Made by a program: the position numbers and the translations under genes. Below are positions 39,420-57,710 of a stretch of DNA of 64,000 nucleotides, in pieces. The first letter of the stretch is position 1; every line of letters begins with the position of its first letter. The notes below the pieces were generated by a model, which did not search any database, was not told the DNA's origin, and saw nothing but the letters and a program-made list of their open reading frames with translations. Source of the DNA: Acanthochromis polyacanthus. Taxonomy: Eukaryota > Chordata > Actinopteri > Pomacentridae. The stretch lies in NCBI RefSeq assembly GCF_021347895.1, contig NC_067119.1, positions 10,242,534 to 10,306,533 on the forward strand, written 5' to 3'.

Positions 39420-41330
39420 GTTGTGTTATTGGTGGAAAAACATGCAACTTATCCTGGATTGGAGAATTTTTCACCAGTTTCAAAGTTGTTAAAAATAATG
39501 TTTTGGTTTGCTCTTTTAAATATTAATTTCTGACGTGTGCTAATTTGCATAACTGCACTGGATGTCAGTTTCACATGAAATTCTGAATGTTTATTGGCTG
39601 ATGTGAATTTAAGAAAAAAAAGAAAGAAAAAAAATCACAAAGTTACTTAATTCTGTGCCTTTACTTGAATAATACTGATGTCAGGTTTTCTCAGCACACT
39701 ATAGTGTCATCACAAATATTTCTACCAACATGGACAAATGAACTGAAAATAAAGCTTTTACGCAAATTAAGTGATGTAATTAAACCAAAAATTAAATAGC
39801 CTTTCATGTCTCAGAGCTGACAGAGCAATCATAGAAACAGACATGACATTCATGCATTACTGTGTTTGTTTTTTCATGTATGAACAGTGAAGATTGTTTA
39901 TTTCCTTTCCAGAATTTTTCAGTTTTCCCATCTTCTCCGACTTTCTCAGAAATAAAATCTCTGTTCTGCTTCAAACATGTGTTTATTTGGATTTTTATTT
40001 AGATTTCAAGTTGAGTAGATGGTGATCTGCAAATGTTAAGAGGATACTGAAAGAAGTAAAAACATTGTGATAGGATTACTAAGAACTGAAAGAATCATAA
40101 AAGTGGATATGTCGGTACTAAAGAAAAAACAAAATACATTTCATCTTCAAGATTGCTACATAAAATTTATCTCACCAACTTGGTCTATAATTCATCTCGT
40201 ATTTATTTTTTGGGGATCGTGTCCAGTCCACCTCTCTTTCCCTTCAAAGGACACGAGGACAACTCAATTCATGTTTCCAACTCAAACTTTTGTTTTCCAT
40301 TTAGTTGATTGGTTGTGTTCTTGCAATATGTTGTAAACCTTTAAAGAACACGACCAACCAACTAAATGGAAAACTTTTGTTTTCCATTTAGTTGGTTAGT
40401 CGTGCTCTTGCAATATGTTGTAAACCTTTAAAGACAGAAAAACAAAGTTAACACCATCAAACACAGAACCAAGAAAATTTACATATTAACCATTTAAATG
40501 AATCAATCGTTTAAGCCTTTTAAAGCAAATAAAAAATAATCCAATTTTTATTAAGTTTCCACATGGTAAGCCTTTTAAATTGAATAACGAACAATCAGCA
40601 TTTTAGGAAAGTTTAGTAAAGTTTTAACATTTAACAGAACATATATTATATATATATATATATGTATATATATTCTATATTTTTACTTTACTTAAACTCA
40701 AAATGAAACATCTTAATTCAAACTCATTGACATAAAATCAATTTAGTAAATGCTGCAGTGCTTTCATTAGCCAATCACACAGCAGTTAACATAAACTCGA
40801 CCATAAGAAGAAACATTCCAGAATACCAAGAAAGCAAATAAACATTTCACCAACCACTGGTGTCTTTGGACTGAATCCATGAGTGGATTTGGATCTCCTT
40901 TGTTCTTTCCTTGTTTCTTTCTCCTCTGAAGACGGTTTGTCTGAATGACTGAGCTTCCCCCAGTCCTTCCCAGGTGCTCTCAATCAGTGATGACTGATCA
41001 GGTATCAAGCACCTGTTTGCTGCTACCGGTGCATTCTGGGAAGTTTAGTATTTAGTCCCATGTCCTGAGATTCAGCTCAACACTAGGTTTGTATGTGATA
41101 GGTAATAGCACAGAGACCATGCTCTTGGTGACTGAGAGAAAAGCATGATTATCCTTCATTAGAATGCCAAACAATTCTCGGTATCACAAGCACAACAAGT
41201 CTTCTACATGTAAAGGCACAAACACAATCAGTCTACTGAAATAGAAAAAAAAAAAAGATCAAAACAGGCAGAGGAACACAGTCCAAATGCCTTGCTAGAA
41301 GTTCACCTCTCACTGTGTGAAATTGACTAA
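39420..41330. other. Spacer after UGT copy 2
   Basis: Its first 0.6 kb is alignable with 33390-33990. The rest is AT-rich with a (TA)n patch at about 40644-40672 and a snap-back repeat at 40289-40434. No gene was seen. Confidence 0.5.
40289..40434. repeat. Snap-back/direct repeat
   Basis: Two 26-nt arms (40349-40374 and 40379-40404) are inverse copies with one mismatch around a TTTT loop. The word ending TTGCAATATGTTGTAAACC occurs on both sides (about 40321 and 40409), giving an additional direct repeat of about 59 nt with 87-nt spacing. Confidence 0.75.
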
Positions 41331-41585
41331 ATTCTATGAACACTTGTTAATGATTAAATGTAACCACAAGCTTATTGTGTAGCTGTGGGTGTGTTTATAG
41401 TACAGTAGACCCAAAACTTGCTGGAGGGATTATATATCTTGTGTGACCTAGCAACGCCTCAGGATCCCCCAGGAAGAACTGGAAAGTACCGCTGAAGGGA
41501 TAGACGTCTAGAATGACCTGTCTAGTCTGCTGCCTCTGTGACCCAAACACAGATATGCATAAGAACATGAATGGATGGATGGCTT
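41330..41585 (+). repeat. LINE 3'-end remnant in the UGT spacer (copy 2 side)
   Basis: CCTCAGGATCCCCCAGGAAG and the following GTCTGCTGCCTCTGTGACCC end in an ATGGATGGATGG tail at 41571-41582. This is the 3' end of a teleost non-LTR retrotransposon. It is homologous to 34105-34320 but longer. Confidence 0.65.
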
Positions 41586-42226
41586 ATTACTGATAAAACC
41601 CTCAGAACAACTATCTATGGTCTAATGTTGGGTTCACTATTAATCCAGGTGGAGTATCACAGTAACATTACTGAATTTCATACAAAACCTCCATACGAAT
41701 AAGAAATAGTTGCAAAATGTGACCACTGTTGGTCTTTGTCATTTCATCATTTCTGTTGCATATTTTATCACAAATTATCAAACTATTCAGAAGTAATTAA
41801 AGTTAGTTTATCCTGTAGCTTTAAACCTATGAGGACTGAAAAATTTAAATCTACCCAATGAAGTTACAGAGATTGTGCCTTTTCATCAGGCGTTTCAATT
41901 GCTTAGTCACTCAGCTGTACATCACATCATCAGAGTCAAATCTATTATTAAAAATAAATGCATCGATAAAAGAACATAAACATAAAATACAGTGTTCGAA
42001 TGACTAGATGAGAACAAGAATTATTCAGAAGAATTATGTGTGAAACAACATTTAAAGATGCTAAAATGTGACTGGCTTTCTGTAACAAACCTCCTGTTTT
42101 ATGTGAACACACTCATTCTGATTTTTAAAAAAAATCCAGGGCTTTTATAATCACCTGTGTAAGATGTGGCAGATGTGAAAGCAGCTGTGCAAAAGTCAGT
42201 GTTGTTTTAAAGTTTGTAGTGGTCAC

Positions 42227-42466
42227 CTTCAGTAAACAGAGGTCTGTTTCACGGCCATGTCCAATGAGAATGGTGCTGATGAAGCTCAATAACGTCTCTT
42301 GAACCTCTCTGAGAGACGTGTGGGTACACGTAGGAAAACAAATTAATATCATTACATTACCTGGTGTTATAGCCGATAACTTCATTATCAGGTCTGTCTT
42401 TGACGACTCGAAGGCTATAGTTGACGACCATCACTCTGGATTCCTCAAACCATGAATTGTATGACA
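42227..42466 (-). pseudogene. rexo1: REXO1-like exonuclease exon remnants (copy A, decayed)
   Basis: These antisense remnants match two adjacent exons of REXO1, a DEDDh-family RNA exonuclease. Exon 1 (42361-42466) is the counterpart of 49462-49577 but 10 nt shorter, which shifts the frame. Exon 2 (about 42227-42330) still reads SLREVQETLLSFISTILIG followed by HGRETDLCLLK. Splice-like borders (ATAACACCAG|GTAATG) survive, so this is a fragment of a spliced gene rather than a retrocopy. It is not functional. Confidence 0.7.
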
Positions 42467-42539
42467 CTATAAAGACAGACAACAACACAAAATATATTAT
42501 CTTGACTGTTTGTCCACAAAGCCACTGATCAATGTTTGT

Positions 42540-43025
42540 TTTGATGTCAGGTACCCTCCCACCGTGTGTCCACAGAACTGTCTTGCAATGATGAGACTGC
42601 CTCCTTGGACCACAGTCTGACTTCTCGGAGTGCTGATTTGTTTCGTTTCATCATAGATTTGTACATCGCTTTAAGCCTGACAGCTCGGTGACCAGAGTTG
42701 CTGACGAGGGGTGAGGCTGCTCTGGAGGAATTTCTTTTGTTTGTATAAACATAATGTGTTGTTGCCCCTGGTTGTACATTTCGCATGCTGATAAAATTTG
42801 CCTGGTTGAAGTCTCCAGCTGCAATGAAGAAAGCTTCAGGACTAGCCATCTGCAGCAGGCTGATGTTGTGGTTTTGTTCACTCATAGTCTCCATCACATT
42901 GGCACTCAGCAGAACATAAAGTAGAACAATGATGACTGCTGTCAGCTCATGCAGCAGGTAGAAAGGTCAGCCTGTCACAGTCATGTACTCCAAGAGCAGT
43001 GAGAAGTGTGTAGAGACCACTTTAG
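42540..43025 (-). mobile_element. LINE endonuclease fragment, antisense (copy A)
   Basis: Antisense translation shows the apurinic-endonuclease motif AAGDFNQAN, then YVYTNKR, SNSGHRAVRL and VRLWSKEAVSSLQD. That is the order seen in teleost non-LTR retrotransposon ORF2. An upstream part near 42980 reads like LEYMTV. The fragment is shifted and truncated, and it ends about 60 bp before the UGT copy 3 upstream region. Confidence 0.65.
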
Positions 43026-43182
43026 GGCCTGACACCACAATCTGTTGACAAAACAAAAAACAAAGAATGTGTGCAGGTTAGATGTTGTTGATTTGTAATG
43101 CTGTAACCTTTATGGCCATTACCTTTTACCTGTTACCTCATATGTCATGCACCACAAGGTGGAACACAGGTCAACTTTATCG

Positions 43183-43196
43183 GGTTAATAATTACA
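43183..43196 (+). promoter_or_regulatory. HNF1-like site, UGT copy 3 promoter
   Basis: GGTTAATAATTACA lies 79 bp before the ATG, preceded by ACAGGTCAACTTTATCG and followed by a TATA-like TATTAAAAAGG at 43210. Confidence 0.6.
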
Positions 43197-43261
43197 CTTA
43201 AAGGAGCGCCTATTAAAAAGGATCTGGCCACAGCTGGCATTTCCACTGAACAACAGCCACC

Positions 43262-48647
<5,386 letters not shown>

Positions 48648-49006
48648 TGGACTGAACAGAAGTGTGACTGATAAAGAACTTATGTGTGAATATACTGGTT
48701 GTGTACTGGTGTAAAAGCATGTAATGTAAGCTGGATTAGAGAATTTGTCACTCTTTTTTGGTTTGCTCTTTTAAATATCAATTGCTGAAATGCTAGGGTG
48801 AGGGTTGTGAATGGTGATAAAAAATTGCAGAGAGATACGCTAAAATGTGACTGGCTTTCTGTAACAAACCTCCTGTTTTATGTGAACACACTCATTCTGA
48901 TTTTTAAAAAATCCAGGGCTTTTATAATCACCTGTGTAAGTTGTGACAGATGTGAAAGCAGCTGTGCAAGAAAAGTTAATGCTGTTTTAAAGTTTGTAGT
49001 GGTCAC

Positions 49007-49577
49007 CTTCAGTAAACAGAGGTCTGTTTCCAGGCTGTGTCCAATGAGAATGGTGTTGATGAAGCTCAACAAGGTTTCCTTGACCTCTCTGAGGGAGGTG
49101 TGGTTACCCTTCACATCTTCCTCACTGATGCCTGAAAATCGAGAAGAGTCAAGTGTCAATAGACCTGTCAACTGATTAAAAACACAGATAAACACAGTAG
49201 TAGCATAATTTTGTTATTTTTAATCACCTGGTACCTTTCACATAGTGGCAAGCCTATTTCTTTGTTTTTTTTTACTGCCACTCTACATCCTCATTAAGAT
49301 ACAGCACAAGTGCTCAGCCTTTAGCTTCTTGCCAGGTTTCTTATCAGGATCTTGTTGCCAGTAGGAGGAAGGTAGATTTTAAGTAGGTACACAGTAAATG
49401 TGTTTCGCTTAAGAAAAGATGAGAAAAACAAAACAAAAAGCAAAAAATACACTTATCTTACCTGGTGTTATAGTCAATAACTTCATTATCAGGTCTGACA
49501 AATGTGTCATAGACGACTTGAAGACTAGAGGTGACCACTGTCACTCTGGATAGCTCCAAACCATGGATGGTATAACA
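49007..49577 (-). pseudogene. rexo1: REXO1-like exonuclease exons (copy B, better preserved)
   Basis: Exon 1 (49462-49577, 116 nt) is fully open antisense and reads [15 protein letters not shown], then [20 protein letters not shown], with a clean acceptor (TTTATAG) and donor (ACACCAG|GTAAG). Exon 2 (about 49007-49140) reads FSGISEEDV, then SLREVKETLLSF and TILIGHSLETDLCLLK. These are consecutive blocks of the REXO1 exonuclease domain. The catalytic DCE exon that should precede them and the later His/Asp exon are not found. Exon 2 lacks two or three residues before TILIGH, and its acceptor appears to be CG instead of AG. I judge it a partial pseudogene, though exon 1 could still be spliced. 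Confidence 0.75.
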
Positions 49578-49735
49578 CTATAAAGACAGACAACAACACA
49601 ACATATATTATCTTGACTGTTTGTCCACGAAGCCACTGATTAATGTTTGTTTTGACGTCAGGTACATGCGCACGTGGAATGCTCATACAGTATTAGTATT
49701 AATCTGAATTAATTACTTTAGCATATGCACAGTGC

Positions 49736-49738
<3 letters not shown>

Positions 49739-49778
<40 letters not shown>

Positions 49779-49779
49779 T
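49739..49779. repeat. (TA)n microsatellite
   Basis: About 40 bp of alternating TA. Confidence 0.9.
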
Positions 49780-49969
49780 AGACCACCTATCATGAAAACC
49801 AGAAAACAAATATTTTAGAAATCTGTCAAAAAATTGTTTCAAGTTAAAAATGGCATTGTTACTTTATAGGCAAATAAGAAACTTGAAAAACTAAATTGTC
49901 CTTCATCATATATATTAACATATTATATTAACCAAAATATGAATATTTTGTTTTTCCAACACTCGGTGC

Positions 49970-50770
<801 letters not shown>

Positions 50771-50779
50771 ACGATTCAC

Positions 50780-51560
50780 AATTTCTTTATTGGTCATTTC
50801 TCTGTGCATCTGTATACACACAAAAGGGAAATAGCATTTCCCCCCAGCCCACATCAGCACCACAGAAAACACAACAATCAACAGTTGGTCAAAAAAGTAA
50901 TAATAAAATACAATAAACGGAGATTTTTTAAAAGACAAGTACTGTAACGTAAAAACATAAAAACTCAATGGTGGGGCAGGAGCCCAGTATTAAAAGTGCT
51001 ATTTAGCGCTCACTTAGCAGCAAAGCACGTCCAAAGTGCTAGTGCAGGTCAGCGGGGAGCAGCACAGTATGCTAAGGCGCTACAGTAAATACAGATTCAA
51101 ACAGAGGCATCACAATATTTTAAAGTGCTAGAAAATTGCTGAATCAGTGTGTTTGCATGTTGATGTGAGGAGAAAAGAGTGGGGGTGTGGTGTTGAGGGG
51201 CATGCCAGGGGGAGGGGGTAGTGTCTGTTAATAATTCTGACAGCTTGTGGGAAGAAACTTTTCAGTATGCTGCTGTATCTGGCACAAAGGCTCCTGTATC
51301 TATTCCCTGATACAGGAGGGAGAAGAGACCATTGGAGGGGTGATGAAGGTCCCTTATTGATTGTGGGGGTCCTGTGCATGCAGCGTTGGTTGTAGATCTC
51401 CAGTAGGGAGGAGAGAGGGGTGCCAGTTATCTTGGTGGCTGCTTTTACAATCCTGCTCTGCTGATGTTTCTCCGCTGCTTTTAAGGTGCCGAACAGGAAG
51501 TGAGGCCATATGAGATAATGGTTTCAACGGTGCCTCAGTAGAATGTGGAAAGATGGGGGG
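50780..51560 (-). mobile_element. LINE 3' end, antisense
   Basis: Antisense translation near 51379-51180 reads SGNRYRSLCARYSSILKSF then PQAVRIIN. This resembles the conserved C-terminal end of teleost non-LTR reverse transcriptases. The region toward 50780 fits its 3' untranslated tail. Only the last part of ORF2 is present, consistent with 5' truncation. Confidence 0.6.
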
Positions 51561-51912
51561 GCGAGAGGACTATGGAATAAGATTACTGTCAAAAGTATTC
51601 ATCCACGATTCTAACCATTCGTATTCGTAATGCTAAACATTTGTATGTTAATAAAAAATGTGTACACAAAATTCTGCTGTCATATGCATGAGTTTGATAA
51701 ATTAAGGGTTAGGATTGTTTTTACGAGTATGAACCTAAAAGTTGTGAGTGCAACTCTAATTTCTACGACTACGAAGTCTTCCCTGTGAGGACGAATTCAA
51801 GTTTATGGGTACGAGTAGAAAAATACTGGAATGACGTCACATAGGTCACAGGGGAAGGTAATCGAACACCGATTGCTTCAAACGCGCATGCGCCATTTAT
51901 AAAGAGTAGACG

Positions 51913-52862
51913 CCATAGATATATACAAACACGAGATGGCTCATGAGCGCTGTCAGCCTCTGGGGAGCAACGTCGCCACATGGCGGCCATCTTGGGACAG
52001 GGCTGCTCGATCACTCAACATTAAAGTCAATGGAGCATGGATTTTAAAATCACTGTAGATTGCTCAATTTTCAACCGATTTTAGAACAGCTTTGTTTGTT
52101 ATAAACGTCAGAGATGTACTTCTTTTACTGCTTACAAAAGAATAATTAAAACCATTGAATTCATATAATAATGAACACAGATATCATCTTTTTTCAGCAT
52201 AAACGGATGTAAATGTAATTTTATTATTTAGCATTGCACTTTTTTATTACTATCAGCTTTCTAATGCACAGATAAAAACAAAGCTCAACCAAAATCAATG
52301 CACAACAAACAGAGATGTTGTCTTTTCTTTTCATGAACCTGGTGCCTACATTACCCACAATGCATTTCGGCTGCAGGCTAACTAATCCAGGCATAGATGT
52401 ATACAAACAATAAGTCTAAGGTCTCAATCAAAGTCTCTTAACAAGCAAATAAATACAACCACAACCACAAAGAATGTAATTTCGCCTAAAGATTAGGTTC
52501 TAAAAAAACGTTGGTCTCAGGAAAACCTAATAATTGAAAATCAGATTGTGAGTAACACCATCTTCAATGTGAGTAGCCAGGCAGAAAAGACACACAACTA
52601 TGCCGCATTTTTCAAAACGAAAAGCTGCGATTTCGGAATTGAGCCCGAATCATAGCCACGTTAACAAGGTTTGTAATAAACTAAACCGTTTGTAAATCAA
52701 TCAAGTATTGAGCGAGTTGTGAGTGTTAAAGTGAGGAAATCATCCACCTTACCATTGACTACAGTACAGTGCGCCAGAGCAGTCCCCTGTCCTAAGATGG
52801 CCGCCAAGTGACGACGCCGCCGACTCCGTCTTGAGACATCTCGTGTTTGTATATATCTATGG
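51913..52862. mobile_element. 950-bp non-autonomous DNA transposon with perfect 26-bp terminal inverted repeats
   Basis: Positions 51913-51938 and 52837-52862 are exact reverse complements (26 of 26), starting CCATAGATATATACAAACAC. Subterminal sequence is also inverted: TGGCGGCCATCTTGGGACAG on the left against CTGTCCTAAGATGGCCGCCA on the right. No transposase frame is present. The bases just outside (GACG left, GTGG right) show no clear duplication. Confidence 0.8.
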
Positions 52863-53800
52863 GTGGACCTACCGGGGCAGGTGACGCCTCACAGGTCAAG
52901 TAAATAACACATCCAACTTCTTGTAATTTATTTATTTCATGAAACTGTACTGTTTTAATTGATATACAGTTTATGGACGAAAGACGGTACTGCTTAGCTT
53001 GCACGCTAACGAGCCGGGCCGGTGACACATTAGCCTTCTAATGCAAGGAGGCTAATGAGGAGGCTCAGGAGGCTTAATAACAAAACAAACATAATTTGAG
53101 ATTATGAATCGTGGCAATTGGCGTATGAATCAGCCCATTGTACAGCCTAAATTGCTGTAAATTAAGTCCAGTTTTAGTTCTTTGCAAACTCAGACACGTG
53201 CATTAGTTTAGTTTACAATGAATCTGGCGGAGTTCGGTAAAGTTGGAAAGATATTCACAGACTTCCGGCATCAATAACTCATGAGATATATGTTGTCAAA
53301 ACATGAACGATGCCTCTTTCAAATCGTTGTAAGGTAGACAATGTGCTACAAGGCCAATTTTATCAAAAGTCGCTGTATTTCAAGCTACAGAAATAACATT
53401 GGCGTCTATGAGCAGCCGGCGGTGCAACGAGTGAACAGGGACCGTCTGCAAATAGCAAAACCGCTGCAGTCCAATTAATTTTTGCCCAGCTGGATTATTG
53501 TATTTCCAGACAATGTCTATATTTCTCTGATTCACTTACCCGTAGTCTGGGAGTTATTGAAAAGCAGAGTAACAACAGTCCATTCAGCAGATGGTGTCCA
53601 GCCACTTCTGATGAGGCAGGAGTTGACTCACTATAACCATTTTAAGACATACACAAAATATATATTCAAGAATAACAACTCATTATGCTTTGATGAATGA
53701 AATAGTATGTTTTATTGACAATGGGAGAAACAATGAGGGTGTCTTCAGTGAGGGCTCTCGGGATACTGGCGGATAGATAGATATTAATAAATATATTTGT
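52863..53800. other. Unassigned spacer upstream of UGT copy 4
   Basis: Non-coding. I recognised no repeat family or gene. It is not alignable by eye with the spacers of the other UGT copies, so it is probably inserted DNA. Confidence 0.35.
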
Positions 53801-53810
53801 TAAATACTTA

Positions 53811-54300
53811 CAAGTATAAGTTTATGCATTATAAAGGGTCTCATATAAAGGACGTAGTCTTGACAATTAAAAAGAGGTAGCGATGTAGCTAGGTAGCCTT
53901 CAAAGAAGCGCTAACAAGCACATAGCAATGCCTGAAAGTCGGTCATCTGCCAATATTCACAAATACAGATAAATGTATGCACCACAAAGGGCTTCTGCTA
54001 TGATATAAAGATGTTAAAATTAAAAAGAGGTAGCGACTCATCAACAATTAATCCGTCAATATATCCCTGGAGATAACTTCACAGCTAACAGCAGAGTCGA
54101 GCTAAAAAAAAGTAGCAGAAATTCAGTCGTCTACCAAGATAAAAAAATATATATAATTACGCTGCGCAAATACAAATAAAGCTCAGCATATGCATCATAA
54201 AGAGCCTCTGATAAAATATAGGCAGTTGACAATTCAAAAGAGGGAGGCATTTCATCAACTTACCTCCACATATACTCAACGACCCGCAGTGCAAATGAAC
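53811..54300. repeat. Three degenerate tandem repeats, period about 150-205 bp
   Basis: Units start near 53811, 53960 and 54166. Each repeats the order AAATAmAnATAA...GCATnATAAAG, then AATTAAAAAGAGGTAGCGA (third unit: AATTCAAAAGAGGGAGGCAT), and the first two then carry GTCGGTCATCTGCCAA / GTCGTCTACCAAGA. No open frame is conserved. Confidence 0.55.
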
Positions 54301-54409
54301 GGTGGCTATCACTGTCGAAGCGGTGCTTGGAACTAAACAAGCCTCCACAACCCGGAAGTAGACTGGAAGAAAGCGTACAACGGCACCCTATGGGAGTGTC
54401 GCAACTCTT

Positions 54410-54625
54410 ACTATCTCTCGAGCTCTGGTCAGGACTAGCCGTCTGTAGCAGCCTGATGATGTGGGACAGAACACCTACATTGGCACTGACCAGTACATAA
54501 TCTACTACAATGATGACCGCCATCAGCTCCCGCAGCAGGAAGGAACGTCGACATTTCACTGTCATGTACTCCAAGAGTGGTGAGCAGTGTGTGGAGACCA
54601 CCTTAGCGTCCTCACACTGAAGGCT
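54410..54625 (-). mobile_element. LINE endonuclease fragment, antisense (copy B)
   Basis: The antisense frame reads VVSTHCSPLLEYMTVKC and then FLLRELMAVIIVV, matching the endonuclease region that precedes the GDFN motif in fish non-LTR elements. It is the counterpart of the right part of 42540-43025 and sits at the same distance before the UGT start. Confidence 0.65.
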
Positions 54626-54772
54626 GGTGGCAAAAAAAAAAAAAAAACTAAACAGATCTGCAGTTTAGATGTTGTTTTTGATTTGTAATGCTGTCACCTT
54701 TATAGCCATTACCTTTTACCTGTTATCTCACACGTCATGCAGAGCAAGGCGGAACACAGGTCAACTTTATCT

Positions 54773-54786
54773 GGTTAATAATTACC
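54773..54786 (+). promoter_or_regulatory. HNF1-like site, UGT copy 4 promoter
   Basis: GGTTAATAATTACC lies 78 bp before the ATG, after ACAGGTCAACTTTATCT. A TATA-like TTTAAAAAGG is at 54801. Confidence 0.65.
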
Positions 54787-54850
54787 ATTAAAGGAGCGCC
54801 TTTAAAAAGGATCTGTCCACAGCTGCCATTCCCACTGAACAACAGCCACC

Positions 54851-57508
54851 ATGGAGCTGCGTCTCTCTGCTTGTGTCCTGATGGTACTTTGCATGACTTG
54901 GAGTGTAAATGGAGGAAAGATTTTAGTGTGGTTTACTGAAGGCAGCCACTGGATTAACATGAAGCCGGTGCTGGACACGCTGATCGACAGAGGACATCAG
55001 GCGACGGTCCTGGTCCCAAGCTCATCGATGTTCATGAACATCAGTGAACCCTCACGTTTTCGCTACGAACCCTTCAATGTCTCTGTTAGAGTGGAGGACG
55101 TGGAGGGATTGATGAACGAATTCCTTCAATTCTCCATATATGAGATGGATCATATGAGCTACTTGCAGATTTACCTCAGATTTGCAGAGTTAATGAAGGC
55201 TCAGTGGCAGAGCGTTTTAAAGGTAATGGATGGTGTGTTGAAATCAGACACCATGATGAAGAAGTTGAAGGAGGGAAATTATGACCTTCTCCTGTCTGAC
55301 CCCATTTACCCTGGCAGTGACTTACTAGCAGACATTTTGGGCATTCCTCTCGTCTTCTCCTTGCGCTTTTCCATAGCTAATAACTGGGAGAGGTTGTGTG
55401 GTCAGGTACCTGCTCCACCTTCCTTTGTTCCTGGTGCTACAAGCAAACTTACAGACAGGATGGATTTCTCAGAGAGGATATGGAATGTTCTCTTCTACAC
55501 TGTGCAGGATGTTGCGACAGAGTACATGATGTGGAAAGAACTCGATAAATATTACTCTGAACTCAAAAGTGAGTGACTGAGAAAAAAACACATTTTTTGT
55601 ATGGATCACATTAAGTCCAATGAACTGCAGTGATTTTATATTTAATCAAATGGTATAAAATGCTACGAGAACATTTGCTGTATATTCTGAAGTATTGTTG
55701 AAACTTCATAATCCATTTCTTTTGCAATGCAACAGGAACACCCACCAGTGCCTGTGAGATGATGGGCAGAGCAGACATCTGGTTGATGAGAACCTACTGG
55801 GATTTTGAATTCCCTCGTCCTCTCCTCCCCAACTTCAAATATGTTGGTGGGATCCACTGCAGACCTGCTAAACCTCTACCAAAGGTAGGACTGTCTCCAT
55901 TCTTACAAACGTATTAATCTGTCATTACAACACAGCTGTACAGTATTCCTGACTTAAACAATGAAGAGAGCCAACAGTCAAAATGCTGAGCATGGAAAAG
56001 TAAACAGCTGTTTGACTGACTGATAGAGAATATTGTTCTTTCTGACAGGAAATGGAACAATTTGTCAATAGTTCTGGAGATGCTGGCATCGTGGTCTTCA
56101 CATTAGGATCCATGATCAAGAACATCACCACAGAGAAGGCAAACATGATAGCTGCAGGCCTCGCTCAGATCCCTCAAAAGGTCAGAGGACCATCAGTCTG
56201 TGCCAACTGGAACCACCTTCAATAACCCTCAAACTGTTTTATAGATGGAGCAACATCTGCTACGGAGTCAGTGCAGAACTCAACCCAGTGCTTTCAAATG
56301 TCTCAGTCAGTTAACTTTGAACATCTATACATTACTGCTGACTTCAAGACTAAGAAATTTACTACCATGTTTGAAGAATTTATCAGCTCTGGTTTGTCAC
56401 CATGACAGTTCTAACAAGTCCAAATGAGTTTGTCATTCTTGAAAACTGTATTTTCCCTACTATCTGTTTTAAATTCAGATAACAGGGAAATAAAAGTACA
56501 TGAAAGCCTGATTTTTGAAAAACAAGTGATTTCATCAGATCACACTGGCTACGTTTTGCATGTCAATAAAAAATAAGTTCTTAGAAATGATGATTATTTA
56601 ATCCAATGATTAAATACATTGTGCCAAAATTATCATGGTGTCATTCTATAAAAAAGTTTTTGACTGCTGTTAATAGGTTCTGTGGAGATACAATGGAGAA
56701 AAACCAAAAACTCTGGGTCCCAACACCAAATTATATGACTGGATCCCTCAGAATGACCTACTGGGTGAGCAACTTTAGTATCCATAACATTTTGTTTGAT
56801 GGAGTCACATGAAAAAAAAAAACCCTAAATAAGTTTTATAACATCAGGAAAATATACAATGTTCATATAATCAGATGCCAGTAATTCCACAACTTTGATA
56901 GTGGCACTGATAATTGAACAAGAATGTTTTGCTGTTTTCTAAAAAGTGTACCTGGAACTTGTCTCACTTCAATTCATGTGAAGTTATTCTTTCTGAAGTT
57001 GTTGGAATATCTTTGATTGACTTTGTGCTTTGAATGTCATGTAAAATACTATTTGCTGTTTCAGCTTGAAATGTGAGCGCAATACAACTGGTTGTTCAAA
57101 CAGCAGTAAATGTTATCTTGATTAATTCTTGCATGTCATGTAAACCCTTGTCCTGCTTTAGTTGATTTTAATCTGTTGTCTTATTGCACGAGTCAAGTAT
57201 TTAATTGAACATGCAAACCCATTTCTGTCTAACTCCTCTGGTCATCTCTCATAATAATACATGTTTCATGATTTCTGCCACAAATCAGGACACCCTAAAA
57301 CCAGAGCTTTCATCACTCATGGAGGCGCAAATGGGATTTACGAGGCCATCTATCACGGTGTTCCAATGGTGGGCATCCCACTGTTTGGTGACCAGCCAGA
57401 TAACTTGGTCCACATGAAGGCTAAAGGAGCTGCAGTTACTGTGGACCTGAACTTCATGAAGAGTGAGGACCTTACAGATGCCATCAACACTGTCATCAAT
57501 GACAAATC
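54851..57508 (+). CDS. ugt2: UDP-glucuronosyltransferase, UGT2-type, tandem copy 4 (exons 1-5; last exon not in window)
   Basis: Exons are 54851-55568, 55736-55884, 56049-56180, 56677-56764 and 57289-57508, all open and of standard length, giving 435 codons plus 2 nt. His33, Asp150 and the donor-site His/Asn/Asp/Gln are present. It is the most divergent copy in the acceptor half ([41 protein letters not shown], 21 residues if joined to the next). Position 396 beside the donor Asp-Gln is Gly (FGDQPDN), not Ala. The exon 1 donor is AAAA|GTGAGT instead of AAAG|GT, which makes residue 240 Arg instead of Gly. Exon 6, which encodes residues 436-530 with the membrane span and ER tail, does not appear in the 6.5 kb after exon 5. 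In the other copies it follows within 0.26-1.6 kb. A hAT element with a nested retrotransposon fills the space. The gene may continue beyond the window or be broken. Confidence 0.88.
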
Positions 57509-57710
57509 GTAAGTTCTCCTACAGGTCTGCACTTTCAGGGCATTAAAGGTTTGTAACATTGTTATCTTTGTGGTTTTTTGGAAAGTTCACATTAATAATA
57601 TGGTGTCAGATTGATAAAATGTTCTGAAGGAGTCATGGTCTAATGCAGTGACTGACATGACATGACAGTCTGTCACTCTACAGTCTGTTCACATATGACT
57701 GTGCTGCCAA

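Noticed and set aside
53811..54300. CRISPR-like array
   Set aside because: Units are long and degenerate without uniform spacers, and the DNA is vertebrate nuclear sequence.
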